From Sediminibacillus terrae (GTDB lineage: Bacteria; Bacillota; Bacilli; Bacillales; Amphibacillaceae), in the NCBI RefSeq assembly GCF_009602435.1, contig NZ_VZDQ01000026.1:1-64000 (forward strand): DNA of 64,000 nucleotides. The letters run 5' to 3'. The translations under genes and the position numbers were made by a program. The number at the start of each line of letters is the position of its first letter. Within the stretch, counting starts at the first letter, position 1. Under the pieces are notes generated by a model that saw only the letters and a program-made list of their open reading frames with translations, made no database searches and was not told where the DNA came from. Below are positions 29,886-38,843 of this stretch, one piece after another.

Positions 29886-30938
29886 CTATCTATTGGTATT
29901 GGCCATTCTGGTTTGCCGATGATGGATCAATTGATAAAGAAGCAGTTCAAAAGAAAGGGCTTTATCCATTTTGCCCTGCTTGATTTTTGCATCCGTTTCC
30001 GTAAATAGATTAATGATTTGCTGCAACTCATCAAGGGTGAAGCTTTTCTCACGTTTTTGTGACATCTTCACCACATATGGATGTACCTTCAGCTGCTGGG
30101 CCATTTGCTTTTGTGAATATCCTTTTTTCTGCAGCACCTTTACATGCATGACCGTTCTGAATTGGGAAGCCAGTAATGCCAGCAAAGCGATTGCATCTTC
30201 GTTCGCTTTTTCCAAATCCTTATAAATATGAACAGCTTTACTTAAATCCTTTTCAATGACTGCATCTACCAGCTTTAATCCAGAGGTCGTGGCATTGTGG
30301 GCAATGAGCTGCTCGGTGATTTCCTTCGTTATCCTTCCTTCTCCCCCTGCATAAAGTGCAAGTTTATCGATTTCCTGCTTCAGCATGAGCAAATTGGTTC
30401 CCACTTCCTGCCCGATAATATCAAAAGCTTCTTCATCGATTCCCACTCCCGCACTCTTCGCCAAACTCTCAATCCATTTCGGGAGCTCCCATTCCTTCAC
30501 CGGCTGACATTCAATGAAGGCGCTTTGTTGCTTTAACGATTTCGTCACTTTCTTCCGTTCATCGAGCTTTTCATATGGTGCTGTAATCACAAGCACAGTA
30601 TATTCCGCTGGTGCAGCCAGATATGCTTGAAGTGCATCAAGACTATGCTCGACAGCCACCTTGTCAGGTTTTGCTTTTAAAAAAACCGCATTATTTGCAA
30701 TGATCACTTTCCGTTCACTTAAAAACGGGTAAGTCTCCGCATCCTCGATCACTTCCTGGATGGATGTTTCCGTTAAATCATATGTAGTGATACCCGTTTC
30801 CCTTTCTTCCTCCGACAGTGCATGCAACAGCAGCTGCTGACGGATATCCTGCATTAAATAAGATTCAGTACCATATAATAAATATATTGGAGAAAAATGC
30901 TTACTCTTAATTTCCTTTAAAACCTCAAAATAATTCAT
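29886..30938 (-). CDS. holA: DNA polymerase III subunit delta
   Basis: The clamp-loader delta subunit (YqeN in B. subtilis). It has an N-terminal AAA+-like region (HFSPIYLLYGTESYLMQDI) without a true Walker A, as usual for delta, and a helical C-terminal collar domain. ATG at 30938 with GGAG upstream gives 350 residues, close to the B. subtilis length; the frame stays open another 105 bp without similarity. Neighbours rpsT and yqzM are the usual ones. Confidence 0.93.
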   Translation of the reverse strand: MNYFEVLKEIKSKHFSPIYLLYGTESYLMQDIRQQLLLHALSEEERETGITTYDLTETSIQEVIEDAETYPFLSERKVIIANNAVFLKAKPDKVAVEHSLDALQAYLAAPAEYTVLVITAPYEKLDERKKVTKSLKQQSAFIECQPVKEWELPKWIESLAKSAGVGIDEEAFDIIGQEVGTNLLMLKQEIDKLALYAGGEGRITKEITEQLIAHNATTSGLKLVDAVIEKDLSKAVHIYKDLEKANEDAIALLALLASQFRTVMHVKVLQKKGYSQKQMAQQLKVHPYVVKMSQKREKSFTLDELQQIINLFTETDAKIKQGKMDKALSFELLLYQLIHHRQTRMANTNR

Positions 30939-31050
30939 TCTGTTCACTCCATCCTTGTAAGACAATCGTAAAACGAAAACGTCTTCCTTGCAAGCCGGTT
31001 CATGACAGAAAGGAGGAAACAGAGCGAACTGTCTCCTCCTCAAGAAAAAG

Positions 31051-31126
31051 CAATCTATATCAACGCAGGCATAACAACCCCGGGAAAATGCTATGCCTGC
31101 GACATTTTGCTCTTGGGTATAGATTG
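31051..31126. repeat. Nested inverted repeat between holA and yqzM
   Basis: An outer pair CAATCTATA (31051-31059)/TATAGATTG (31118-31126) encloses an inner pair CGCAGGCATA (31064-31073)/TATGCCTGCG (31092-31101). All arms pair perfectly. It lies between the divergent holA and yqzM starts, so it could be a regulatory RNA leader for holA or a protein-binding site. Confidence 0.75.
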
Positions 31127-31260
31127 ACCAGTTTATCTTTATATATGGGTGTTAAGTCTTGCTAACAAAGGTAAGTACATATAAACAAGTTAAATTACAA
31201 TCAAATGTGGATTTTTTGACGGGAATGTCTTATACTAAAATTGTTATAGGAGGGGTTAAT

Positions 31261-31395
31261 GTGAACGAATTTGAAAGAGATGTCCAATCCAAAAATAATG
31301 ATGTGATTGATTCTGGTAAAGGATTTATTTTCTCATTCCTTTTCTTTTTCATCATTTTCTTCATTGGTGTCTTCGCAAAAGTGATCGGATCCTGA
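31261..31395 (+). CDS. yqzM: YqzM family small membrane protein
   Basis: A 44-residue protein that begins MNEFERDVQSKNNDVIDSG and ends in one hydrophobic helix, matching YqzM of B. subtilis, encoded between holA and comEC. The start is GTG at 31261 with AGGAGGGG 5 nt upstream. An upstream open frame from 31159 is not supported. Function unknown. Confidence 0.85.
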   Translation: MNEFERDVQSKNNDVIDSGKGFIFSFLFFFIIFFIGVFAKVIGS

Positions 31396-31414
31396 ATAAG
31401 TATGGTACGCAAGG

Positions 31415-31449
31415 AAAGAGACTGTATGACGCAGTCTCTTTTTTTAATT
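31415..31449 (+). terminator. Terminator of yqzM
   Basis: AAAGAGACTG (31415-31424) pairs with CAGTCTCTTT (31432-31441), followed by a long T run. comEC converges from the right and may use the same hairpin. Confidence 0.9.
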
Positions 31450-31508
31450 GTTAATGTCCATGTTCTGATTCTTTTTGGTAATGGATTGCTTCCGACTACA
31501 TGATCATT

Positions 31509-33797
31509 CTATGGAAGAAAAGAATAAAATGTTCCATCTTGGCCGAAAAAAGAGTACCACACTGCACCCTGCCGATCTGTCCGCATGGCGGAAGTATCAA
31601 AATGCCTCAACTTTTCAAGCACTTCCTGGTGAGGGTGGCCGTAACGATTTGATTTACCCACAGATATCAAGGCGGCTTTGGGTGTTGTCTGTTGGAGAAT
31701 TTCTTTCGAAGTGGAGGTTTTACTTCCGTGATGAGCTACTTTCAATACATCGATACGCAAGTACGGATAAGCATCGGTTACAGCCTTTTCCGCTTCTTTT
31801 CCAACGTCTCCTGTAAATAACCAGCGTTTCCCTCCAATTTTTGAAAACAATACCAATGAATTGTCATTAGGATTCCCGCTATCACGCGTCGGGGACAGAA
31901 TAAATAACGTTTGTCCGCCGACCGTAATGGACTGGCCGGCATTTAATTGAACGACACGCGTCCCCCTTTTTTCCAATTCGTCTGTCAGTTGATGATCAAA
32001 TTGATAATAAGGACTCGTAATCAATTTTTTCACTTCCATATCATGGAGCAAATAAGGAGCACTTCCGTCATGATCCATGTCACCGTGAGACAAAAATAGT
32101 CCATCGATGGTTGTAATACCCCTGTAGTACAGATATGGCTTGATTATTTGTTTATAAACTTTGTCTGTCGATGAATGAAAATCGGCCGAGGTTGCGCCGG
32201 CAGCATCGATCAGTATCACTCCTTTACGATGAGGAAGCTCTATGACAAAACAATCTCCTTGCCCGACGTCCAGCATGGTCACTTTTCCATTAGGATTAAA
32301 AAATGGGGCGAGCGATATCGTTACTAGCAAAGCTACCAATGACGAACCGTATAGCAATGCCTGAAACCGCCTTTCAGCAGTCACTTTTGCCATAAACATA
32401 ATCAGAAATATAAAGTATGGAAAATACATGACGACAGGAAAATCACCAATAACCCATGAAAAATCAATAAGTCGGTCAAGTTTTCCTAACAACAATAACA
32501 TCGAGCGATGAATGCTGAAAAACACACTATCGAGGTAAGCGGAAAGAGGGGCTATCACTAGAACAGAAAATTGAAGAGTCAGTAGACAGGGCATGACAAA
32601 TAGAGTGAAGTAAGGTACGACAAACAGATTTAATATGATGGATAGCGGCTGAAAAAAATAAAAGGTGTCCAGTTGGATGGGCAGGATTGTAAGCTGGGCT
32701 ATGAGGCTTACTGACAAGCTGATGTAAAGGAAGGAAAACGATTTGGAAAAAAACTTTTTGGAGAGGAGTAAGCCAAAGGTAATGAGATAGGAGAATTGAA
32801 ACCCTGTTTGCATGATGAGTCGAGGATTCCCTGCCATTAACCCGATAAAAATAAGACTGAGACAATCCGTGAGGGAGAGGCTGCATTTTAACTTTTTACA
32901 GACAATCAACAGGACGGCCAATAAACATGCACGCCAAACGGAGGGGGATTCACCGGCCAAAATAGCATAAATAGGCAGAATAGCGATCAAGCCAGATTGA
33001 ATTTTTTCTATCGTCCACCATCCGGTTTTTACAGCAAGATGATAAAAAATAGCCATCAGCAAACCAACATGCAATCCCGAAATCGCAAGCAGATGACTGA
33101 TCCCCCACCTTTGAAACCTGTCTGATTGCTCTTCCGGAAGCTGCGTATCATCTCCGATTAAAAGCGCATTGAGCCAAGATGCGGAAAAGGAACTTAAATG
33201 GGAATTATTATAACGAAGAACCGAGGATCGAATTTGATCGACGTAATGCAGATAAGAGGAGCCTTTACAATCGATGTTGTCTGTAGAAGAGAGAATCAAT
33301 TGATAGGAAATGTCCTTCGATTTCAAATATTCCCGATAATCAAACTCACCTGGATTGGTAGCCTGCGGGGGAAGTTCGAATCGACCTTTTATACGACAGT
33401 CCGCACCCCTTCGCAGCTGTTCGAAAGGCGGCCCGCTATTTCCGTTTTTGTCCTGGTTGTTAAAGTAAGTGACCAAGGTCTTGAGCCCGCTTGATGTATC
33501 TTTGACAGTGAACACCGTTTTTTCAGGACTTTTTTGAATAGAACCGATGATTTTGCCTTGAATGATGTCGGGATCAGAATCAGGAGAAGGAGAAAGTTCA
33601 TGAGTGAAAACTATCCATCCACTAAACAGGACGAGTGAGGAGATAACCAGCAACAGTTGCCTGCCGGTCAATCGATTGAGTAGATAGAGCATGGTGATCC
33701 AGAGGAGGAAAAAGAATACAACGATGGATTTATGAAGGAAAACGGGAAAGGAACTCGCCAGCATTGCCAAAGCTATTAGATGCCAGTTCCCCTTCAC
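31509..33797 (-). CDS. comEC: DNA uptake channel ComEC/Rec2
   Basis: The membrane channel that takes up single-stranded DNA in transformation. N-terminal membrane helices, an OB-fold region (about residues 70-180), the Competence domain of many helices with HLLAISGLHVGLLMA near 235, and a C-terminal metallo-beta-lactamase-like domain from about 500 with MLDVGQGDCF, LSHGDMDHDG and VAHHGSKTST. GTG at 33797 behind GGAAG gives 762 residues; a TTG at 33812 has no good ribosome binding site. Apparently intact. Confidence 0.95.
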   Translation of the reverse strand: MKGNWHLIALAMLASSFPVFLHKSIVVFFFLLWITMLYLLNRLTGRQLLLVISSLVLFSGWIVFTHELSPSPDSDPDIIQGKIIGSIQKSPEKTVFTVKDTSSGLKTLVTYFNNQDKNGNSGPPFEQLRRGADCRIKGRFELPPQATNPGEFDYREYLKSKDISYQLILSSTDNIDCKGSSYLHYVDQIRSSVLRYNNSHLSSFSASWLNALLIGDDTQLPEEQSDRFQRWGISHLLAISGLHVGLLMAIFYHLAVKTGWWTIEKIQSGLIAILPIYAILAGESPSVWRACLLAVLLIVCKKLKCSLSLTDCLSLIFIGLMAGNPRLIMQTGFQFSYLITFGLLLSKKFFSKSFSFLYISLSVSLIAQLTILPIQLDTFYFFQPLSIILNLFVVPYFTLFVMPCLLTLQFSVLVIAPLSAYLDSVFFSIHRSMLLLLGKLDRLIDFSWVIGDFPVVMYFPYFIFLIMFMAKVTAERRFQALLYGSSLVALLVTISLAPFFNPNGKVTMLDVGQGDCFVIELPHRKGVILIDAAGATSADFHSSTDKVYKQIIKPYLYYRGITTIDGLFLSHGDMDHDGSAPYLLHDMEVKKLITSPYYQFDHQLTDELEKRGTRVVQLNAGQSITVGGQTLFILSPTRDSGNPNDNSLVLFSKIGGKRWLFTGDVGKEAEKAVTDAYPYLRIDVLKVAHHGSKTSTSKEILQQTTPKAALISVGKSNRYGHPHQEVLEKLRHFDTSAMRTDRQGAVWYSFFGQDGTFYSFLP

Positions 33798-33827
33798 CGC
33801 TCTCTCTTCCAAACTTCGTTAATAAGA

Positions 33828-34391
33828 TTATACACGGAATAACTGCTCTGCTTCCTGCTTAATGGCAGTGAGTTCGCGTTCGTCTTTTCCCGCTTCTTCC
33901 AGCTTGTCCAACAATTGATTCACGTATTGCTTTTTCTCCTGTACGTGGATATCTACTGCAACCTCTTCCAGCTTCACTTTTTCCGTTTGTACTCCCGCGT
34001 CATGGAAAAGTTCTATAGCATAAGGATGATTCTTATAATCCTCAGCATAATAGACCTTGCAGATTCCGCTCTGGATAATCGATTTGCAGCATTGGAGACA
34101 AGGAAAATGGGTGACATAGAGCTCTGCTCCCTCTGTAGCGACTCCAAACTTCGCACATTGCAAGAGCGCATTTATTTCCGCATGGACGGTCCGTACACAG
34201 TGGCCGTCAATCACATAACAGCCTTCATCAATGCAATGAACACTGCCAGACACACTTCCATTGTAGCCCCCCGCAATGATGCGTTTATCTCGGACAATGG
34301 TGGCCCCCACCATTAGACGCTGGCAAGTACTGCGCAATGCAAGCAGATGGCTTTGTGCCATAAAATATTGATTCCATGATATTCTTTCCAA
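33828..34391 (-). CDS. comEB: dCMP deaminase family protein ComEB
   Basis: A zinc-dependent cytidine/deoxycytidylate deaminase. Zinc and catalytic residues lie in HAEINALLQC and FPCLQCCKSI; RTVHAEIN and YYAEDYKNHPYA are nearly identical to B. subtilis ComEB. TTG at 34391, 7-8 nt after AGGTGG, yields 187 residues and starts MERISWNQYFMAQSHLL, the B. subtilis N-terminus; the longer frame to 34451 is not supported. It is co-transcribed with comEA and comEC but not required for uptake in B. subtilis. Confidence 0.95.
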   Translation of the reverse strand: MERISWNQYFMAQSHLLALRSTCQRLMVGATIVRDKRIIAGGYNGSVSGSVHCIDEGCYVIDGHCVRTVHAEINALLQCAKFGVATEGAELYVTHFPCLQCCKSIIQSGICKVYYAEDYKNHPYAIELFHDAGVQTEKVKLEEVAVDIHVQEKKQYVNQLLDKLEEAGKDERELTAIKQEAEQLFRV

Positions 34392-34455
34392 ATTGATTAC
34401 CACCTTAACCACAGTTTCATTTAGTTTAACCCCAGCATTATTTCTCGTCAATACT

Positions 34456-35070
34456 CTATGGGACTTGGATAGAGGGAGCGATTTTTTCCAGAGTCTTCTC
34501 TCCTATTCCCCCTACATCAAGCAGATCCTCTTTTTGCTGATAACCGCCATTTTCTTCCCGGTACTGAATAATCGCGTCTGCCTTGGATGGGCCGATTCCC
34601 GGCAGTTTTGTCAATTCTTCTGCGTCCGCAGTGTTCACTGGAATCTTGCTGTTCCCCTGTTCCGTTTCATCAGCGGATTTTTCATTTTGGTCGCCTTGGG
34701 CAGGAACCATGATCACTTGTTCGTCCTGCACTTTCTGCGCTAAATTTACCGAATCCGTATCTGCTTTTTCAAGAAACCCTCCTGCCAATTCAATGGCATC
34801 TTTTACCCTTTTGTCAGCAGATAAAGGATAAACACCCGGATGTTTCACTTCTCCTTTAATATCTACATATACTTCCTCTTTCTTGTTCTGATTTGATTGG
34901 TCTTCATTTTTTTCTGTTTGCGTTCCGGAAGCGTCCTTCACTTCCTCTGGTAAGGATAGAGCGTTTCCTTCTTCGGCTGTCAATGGTACACCAAGAAAGT
35001 AAATAGCAGTCAGAATGCCTATACCGACAAGTATTAAAATGATCCGGATATGTTTTGTCACTATTTTCAT
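34456..35070 (-). CDS. comEA: DNA receptor ComEA
   Basis: A membrane-anchored DNA-binding protein. A transmembrane helix (residues 8-28) precedes an acidic/Q-rich linker, an SLBB-like domain (VYVDIKGEVKHPGVY) and a C-terminal double helix-hairpin-helix (LTKLPGIGPSKADAIIQYR, LLDVGGIGEKTLEKI) that binds DNA. It has 204 residues. GGAGG precedes the ATG and overlaps a perfect palindrome. No ComK box of the AAAA-N5-TTTT type was recognised. Confidence 0.95.
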   Translation of the reverse strand: MKIVTKHIRIILILVGIGILTAIYFLGVPLTAEEGNALSLPEEVKDASGTQTEKNEDQSNQNKKEEVYVDIKGEVKHPGVYPLSADKRVKDAIELAGGFLEKADTDSVNLAQKVQDEQVIMVPAQGDQNEKSADETEQGNSKIPVNTADAEELTKLPGIGPSKADAIIQYREENGGYQQKEDLLDVGGIGEKTLEKIAPSIQVP

Positions 35071-35080
35071 CTTTTTTCCT

Positions 35081-35094
35081 CCTTGTTAACAAGG
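35081..35094. promoter_or_regulatory. Perfect palindrome upstream of comEA
   Basis: CCTTGTTAACAAGG, a 14 bp perfect palindrome, whose last bases form the start of the comEA ribosome binding site. Symmetry and position suggest an operator or a translation-masking hairpin. Confidence 0.5.
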
Positions 35095-35157
35095 TTTTCA
35101 TAGGACAGGTTATTCGCTCATACAATAGATTGGTAAAACACGCAGGGAGTTGATGAA

Positions 35158-35982
35158 ATGAAATGGGGAGTTATTGGGACGGGAAATATGGGGCAAATCC
35201 TTATCGAAGCATGGATGTCATCCCGTGTTATCGATCCGGATCAGCTTTTTATAACCAACCGAACCATCAGCAAAGCCCATGCTATACAAGCGGTTTATCC
35301 TGATATTCATGTCTTGGAGGACAAAAATGAACTTACAACCGCTGTCGATATCCTTTTCATTTGTGCAAGACCGACGGAAATTTATTCGCTTATTACCGAA
35401 ATTCACGGCGGACTTGCCAGTGAACAATGCCTTATATCAATTACAAGTCCATATTCCGTCCAGCGATTGGAACAACTAGTACCCTGTCAGGTCGCCCGGA
35501 TGATTCCAAGTATCACGAATCGCACTCTTTGCGGGACAACGTTGTTCAGCTTTGGCGAAACGGTGACAAAAGAAATGAAGGGATACCTACTCCAAAGCAG
35601 CAAGCTATTTTCCAATCCGCAGGTCATTGAAGAAAAAGTGACTCGCATAGCATCCGACATCGTTTCTTGCGGTCCTGCCTTCTTCAGTTACTTGGCACAG
35701 GAATTCATCGAAGCTGCCTGCCGTGATACCAACATCACCAAGCAGGAAGCGACAAGTTTAATGGAAAATATGCTGATCGGTTATGGAAAATTGTTGGAGC
35801 AAGGGCATTACAGCCTACCTGGGCTCATTGAAAAGGTATGCGTCAAAGGAGGCGTTACAGGAGAAGGAATCAAGGCACTCGAAGGAGAAGCCGGCCGTTT
35901 ATTTAGCAGTTTAATCAGCAGGACACATGCAAAGTATTACGAGGACATTGAAAAAATTAGTTATCAGATGCTAGAGGGTTAA
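35158..35982 (+). CDS. comER: ComER, ProC-like dehydrogenase
   Basis: A pyrroline-5-carboxylate reductase family protein, 274 residues. The N-terminal Rossmann motif is GVIGTGNMGQILIEAW, and the C-terminal dimer domain has KVCVKGGVTGEGIKALE. It is divergent from comEA exactly as in B. subtilis, where it is not essential for competence; studies in other bacilli link it to sporulation and biofilm. A genuine proline biosynthesis role cannot be excluded. Confidence 0.9.
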   Translation: MKWGVIGTGNMGQILIEAWMSSRVIDPDQLFITNRTISKAHAIQAVYPDIHVLEDKNELTTAVDILFICARPTEIYSLITEIHGGLASEQCLISITSPYSVQRLEQLVPCQVARMIPSITNRTLCGTTLFSFGETVTKEMKGYLLQSSKLFSNPQVIEEKVTRIASDIVSCGPAFFSYLAQEFIEAACRDTNITKQEATSLMENMLIGYGKLLEQGHYSLPGLIEKVCVKGGVTGEGIKALEGEAGRLFSSLISRTHAKYYEDIEKISYQMLEG

Positions 35983-36051
35983 TAATAGATTCAACAAATT
36001 TTGCAAAAATCCTTTTATTAAATAAAAAAAATCCTTGAGCTGAGCATCTCA

Positions 36052-36490
36052 ATAAACTACGACATAGTTTGAATGCGTCTTCCTGACTTCTTACTTTTGT
36101 TGAGTTGGAGTTCGACGCTGCGGAAATACCCTGCGCTTTCCGCGGGCGGCTGGGAAAACAAGCAGAAAGTCCAAGAACAGGAGAAACGGCGGAACTCCAG
36201 CTGTTTTTCATGAAAAGAAATACCTACTTCCAGACAAACGTTTTTAAGATGGCTTGTTGGTTCTCAAGGAAAAAGTCTACGCTTTCTTTAATCAGCCTGC
36301 TCCTTAGCGCAGGGAGCATACGCAGACTCCTGCGGGAACAGCACGAGCTGAAGATCCACTTGATTAAGCGGCTTTCTTTGCCAAGTTAGCTGAAGCCGTG
36401 CCCGTGGAAAGCGAAGTATGCTGTCGAAGCGGTGGGTAACACGTTTTTTGAATAGGCAATGGAACTTCCCATTACAGTTATTGTGCTATT
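36052..36490 (+). repeat. Internally deleted copy (B) of the dispersed repeat
   Basis: Starts with AAACTACGACATAG and runs as copy C, but module 1 is cut after GCGGGCGGCTGG and joins directly to the spacer at GGAAAACAAGCAG. The deletion falls between two GCTGG repeats seen in copy C. Module 2 (36315-36422) is nearly complete; its central stem ACTTGATTAAG/CTTTGCCAAGT has two mismatches. It sits between the convergent comER and yqeM genes. Confidence 0.88.
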
Positions 36491-36529
36491 TCTATTTATC
36501 GCGCATAAAGACTCCTCAGAAAAACATCA

Positions 36530-36577
36530 GCAGAAAAAACAAAAGCTTGTAGAAAAACTTAAGGTTCTTCTACAAGC
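36530..36577 (-). terminator. Terminator of the yqeG-yqeM operon
   Basis: GCTTGTAGAA (36544-36553) pairs with TTCTACAAGC (36568-36577). On the minus strand it is followed by TTTTGTTTTTTC. It lies just past the yqeM stop. Confidence 0.88.
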
Positions 36578-36587
36578 CAAGAAGGGA

Positions 36588-37343
36588 TCAAATATCCTCC
36601 TTTTTCTCACACACAAAGAAAATCCGTTCTGCCGGCGAATCCTCAAGCAGTTCATCAGAAAAATCCCCGTAAACTCCCCGGATAATAAACCCTGTATCTT
36701 TCAGCAGTTCACTGTATTTAATAACTGGAAAAGTCCGTTGGTGATGCTGCTCATCAAAACGTTGATATCGCTGATCTTCTTCTTGAATAAAGAAAGTCAA
36801 ATCGTGGAAAACTTCTCCTTCATTTTCGCCTGCCTGACAAAGCCATACATACGAAATATCGTCATATATTTCAGCGAATGTCTCGCCCTTCAAATCATTC
36901 TCGATATGCTCAACCGAGTGGATATCAAAGAGAAACAACCCTCCCTGTGCTAACATGCGATTCACATTGGCAAACGCTTTGCGTAGAGAGTGTTCGTCCG
37001 TCATATAATTGATCACATCACAAAAACTGACAGCTGCATCAAATTGAGGAAAACCATTCATTTCTGTCAAGTCTGCATGGTACCACTGGACTTTCTCCCC
37101 CGTTTCTTCGACCGCCCGTCTAGCATAAGCAAGCATTTCTTCCGAGTTATCGATACCTGCCATTTGGTAGCCAGAATTGGCTAAACGTCTGGTGATTTGT
37201 CCGGTACCGCAGCCTAAATCAGCAACAGTGGTCACGGATTTGGCATAGCGAGCAAACATCTTTTCGGCAAAGGAAGTCCACTCATCATATGGAGCATCTT
37301 CCATCAGCAAGTCATATACCAACGCAAGCCGTGCATAAGACAT
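36588..37343 (-). CDS. yqeM: SAM-dependent methyltransferase YqeM
   Basis: A class I methyltransferase of 251 residues. SAM-binding motif I is VADLGCGTGQITRRLA near residue 40, and motif II is MAGIDNSEEMLAYA. It is translationally coupled to rsfS (its ATG touches the rsfS stop). Substrate unknown; it is conserved with the ribosome-assembly genes yqeH-yqeI-rsfS in many Firmicutes. Confidence 0.9.
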   Translation of the reverse strand: MSYARLALVYDLLMEDAPYDEWTSFAEKMFARYAKSVTTVADLGCGTGQITRRLANSGYQMAGIDNSEEMLAYARRAVEETGEKVQWYHADLTEMNGFPQFDAAVSFCDVINYMTDEHSLRKAFANVNRMLAQGGLFLFDIHSVEHIENDLKGETFAEIYDDISYVWLCQAGENEGEVFHDLTFFIQEEDQRYQRFDEQHHQRTFPVIKYSELLKDTGFIIRGVYGDFSDELLEDSPAERIFFVCEKKEDI

Positions 37344-37690
37344 CAGTTAATTCCTGTTTCTACTAATGGTGCGTCTCCCCATAAACGCTCCAAATTATAA
37401 TAGCTTCTTTCTTCCTTATGGAATATATGGCAGACTACATCTTCCAAATCGACCAGGATCCACCTTGCCTGCTCGAACCCTTCCAATCGCTTCACGGTTA
37501 GTTCCTTTTCTTCTGCTGTTTCCTTTATTGCCCTGGCGATAGCCTGAACCTGTCGTTCATTGCTTCCCTCACAGATGAGGAAATAGTCGGCGATAAGCGA
37601 GACACCCTTCATATCCAATAAGACGATATCTTCGCCTCTCTTATCCTCGCATGCTTTTGCAGCTAATTGTGCTAATTGTTTACTATCCAT
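37343..37690 (-). CDS. rsfS: Ribosomal silencing factor RsfS
   Basis: RsfS binds L14 on the 50S subunit and blocks subunit joining during starvation. The 115 residues include LDMKGVSLIADYFLICEG and RLEGFEQARWILVDLEDVVCHIFHKEER, both typical. The ATG lies in the end of yqeK with GGAGGG upstream, overlapping by 8 bp. Confidence 0.96.
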   Translation of the reverse strand: MDSKQLAQLAAKACEDKRGEDIVLLDMKGVSLIADYFLICEGSNERQVQAIARAIKETAEEKELTVKRLEGFEQARWILVDLEDVVCHIFHKEERSYYNLERLWGDAPLVETGIN

Positions 37691-38276
37691 TGATTGCTTC
37701 CCTCCATTTATTATCCACCATCACCTTGGTTAAATCGTTGTATGCGTGAAAAGTATCGGGATAAATCCGTTGATTTTTGCTCATTAAATAACGAATGGTA
37801 TTTTTGGAAACCATCCAGCAGGCGTAGTCTAAATTTTCCTCGGCCGCTTTTCGTACCTCATCGACACCGGGAAAATCGCGTCCAGGTTCCATATAATCGG
37901 CCAAAAAGACCAGTTTTTCCAGATGATTCATGCCAGCTTTGCCTGTCGTATGCCAGCGAATCGGACTCAAGACATCGTTATCTTGGATGCCGACTTCACG
38001 CTGGACAAGCAAAGCACCGACTGGTCCATGCCACAATTCATGATGGTATTCCAACAAGTCCTTCGGCAGGGGTTCATGGATAATCCAGCCGCGCATTTCC
38101 TCTCGGTCACGGTATTTGGCGTAATCATGAAAAATCGCTGCAAGCTCCACCGTTTTTAATTTGCCCCCATATTTGTCCGCCAATTCCAAAGCGGTATCCG
38201 TTACCCGGACAGTATGCTCGAACCGTGCTTTTGTCAGATGCGGCTCAACGATGGCCAGTGCTTCACTGCGCTCCAT
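37683..38276 (-). CDS. yqeK: HD-domain Ap4A hydrolase YqeK
   Basis: A 197-residue HD hydrolase. The family includes symmetrical bis(5'-nucleosyl)-tetraphosphatases that split Ap4A to two ADP. Metal-binding motifs are RFEHTVRVTD, IFHDYAKY and WHGPVGALL. It overlaps nadD by 14 bp. The Ap4A activity is known for B. subtilis and Staphylococcus YqeK and is inferred here. Confidence 0.93.
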   Translation of the reverse strand: MERSEALAIVEPHLTKARFEHTVRVTDTALELADKYGGKLKTVELAAIFHDYAKYRDREEMRGWIIHEPLPKDLLEYHHELWHGPVGALLVQREVGIQDNDVLSPIRWHTTGKAGMNHLEKLVFLADYMEPGRDFPGVDEVRKAAEENLDYACWMVSKNTIRYLMSKNQRIYPDTFHAYNDLTKVMVDNKWREAING

Positions 38277-38832
38277 ATAATCGATGCTCCTTTATTTTGT
38301 TAATCACTTTATCAGGCACCAAATACTTCACAGAATGATTTGACGAAGTCCTGTCTCTTATTAAAGTAGAAGAAACATCTATGCCGGGGATTTCGACTTC
38401 CATAACTGGATAGACAGTATCGAGTCGGTAGTCAGAACGTTTCACTCCTACAAAGTGTACCATATCTGCCAACTCCTGGATTTGGTGCCACTTAGGCAAG
38501 TATTCCACCATATCGGCTCCTATGATGAAATAAAAATCCGTGTCAGGCTCGCGTTCCCGCAATAACCTTATGGTGTCAATCGTATAGGACTTCCCTTCCC
38601 GCTCTAATTCAATTGGCTCGACACGAAAATGAGGATTGTCCTCTATAGCGCTCTCGACCATCTCTAAACGAACCGATGCGTTTGTTCCAGAATGTCGCTT
38701 ATGCGGCGGCAAATTAGAAGGAATGAACCAAACCTCATCAAGCTGCAATGCATGGTACACTTCCTCGGCAATCAACAAATGGCCCAAGTGAGGCGGGTCA
38801 AATGTGCCGCCCAACAAACCAATCCTTTTCAT
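38263..38832 (-). CDS. nadD: Nicotinate-nucleotide adenylyltransferase
   Basis: Makes deamido-NAD from nicotinate mononucleotide and ATP. The nucleotidyltransferase motif GGTFDPPHLGHLL is at residues 9-21, and the C-terminal IDVSSTLIRDR is the ISSTxIR signature. It has 189 residues, preceded by yhbY and overlapping yqeK. Confidence 0.97.
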   Translation of the reverse strand: MKRIGLLGGTFDPPHLGHLLIAEEVYHALQLDEVWFIPSNLPPHKRHSGTNASVRLEMVESAIEDNPHFRVEPIELEREGKSYTIDTIRLLREREPDTDFYFIIGADMVEYLPKWHQIQELADMVHFVGVKRSDYRLDTVYPVMEVEIPGIDVSSTLIRDRTSSNHSVKYLVPDKVINKIKEHRLYGAQ

Positions 38833-38843
38833 AACAAACTCCT

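Noticed and set aside
35158-35982. comER as the proline biosynthesis gene proC
   Set aside because: Divergent position next to comEA and overall sequence fit ComER; a biosynthetic role is possible but not the best call.
36105-36389. 94-residue ORF in repeat copy B, and the matching ORFs at 12456-12722 and 48072-48344
   Set aside because: They lie wholly in the dispersed repeats, run through the hairpin module, have no ribosome binding sites and differ mostly by amino-acid-changing substitutions and indels.
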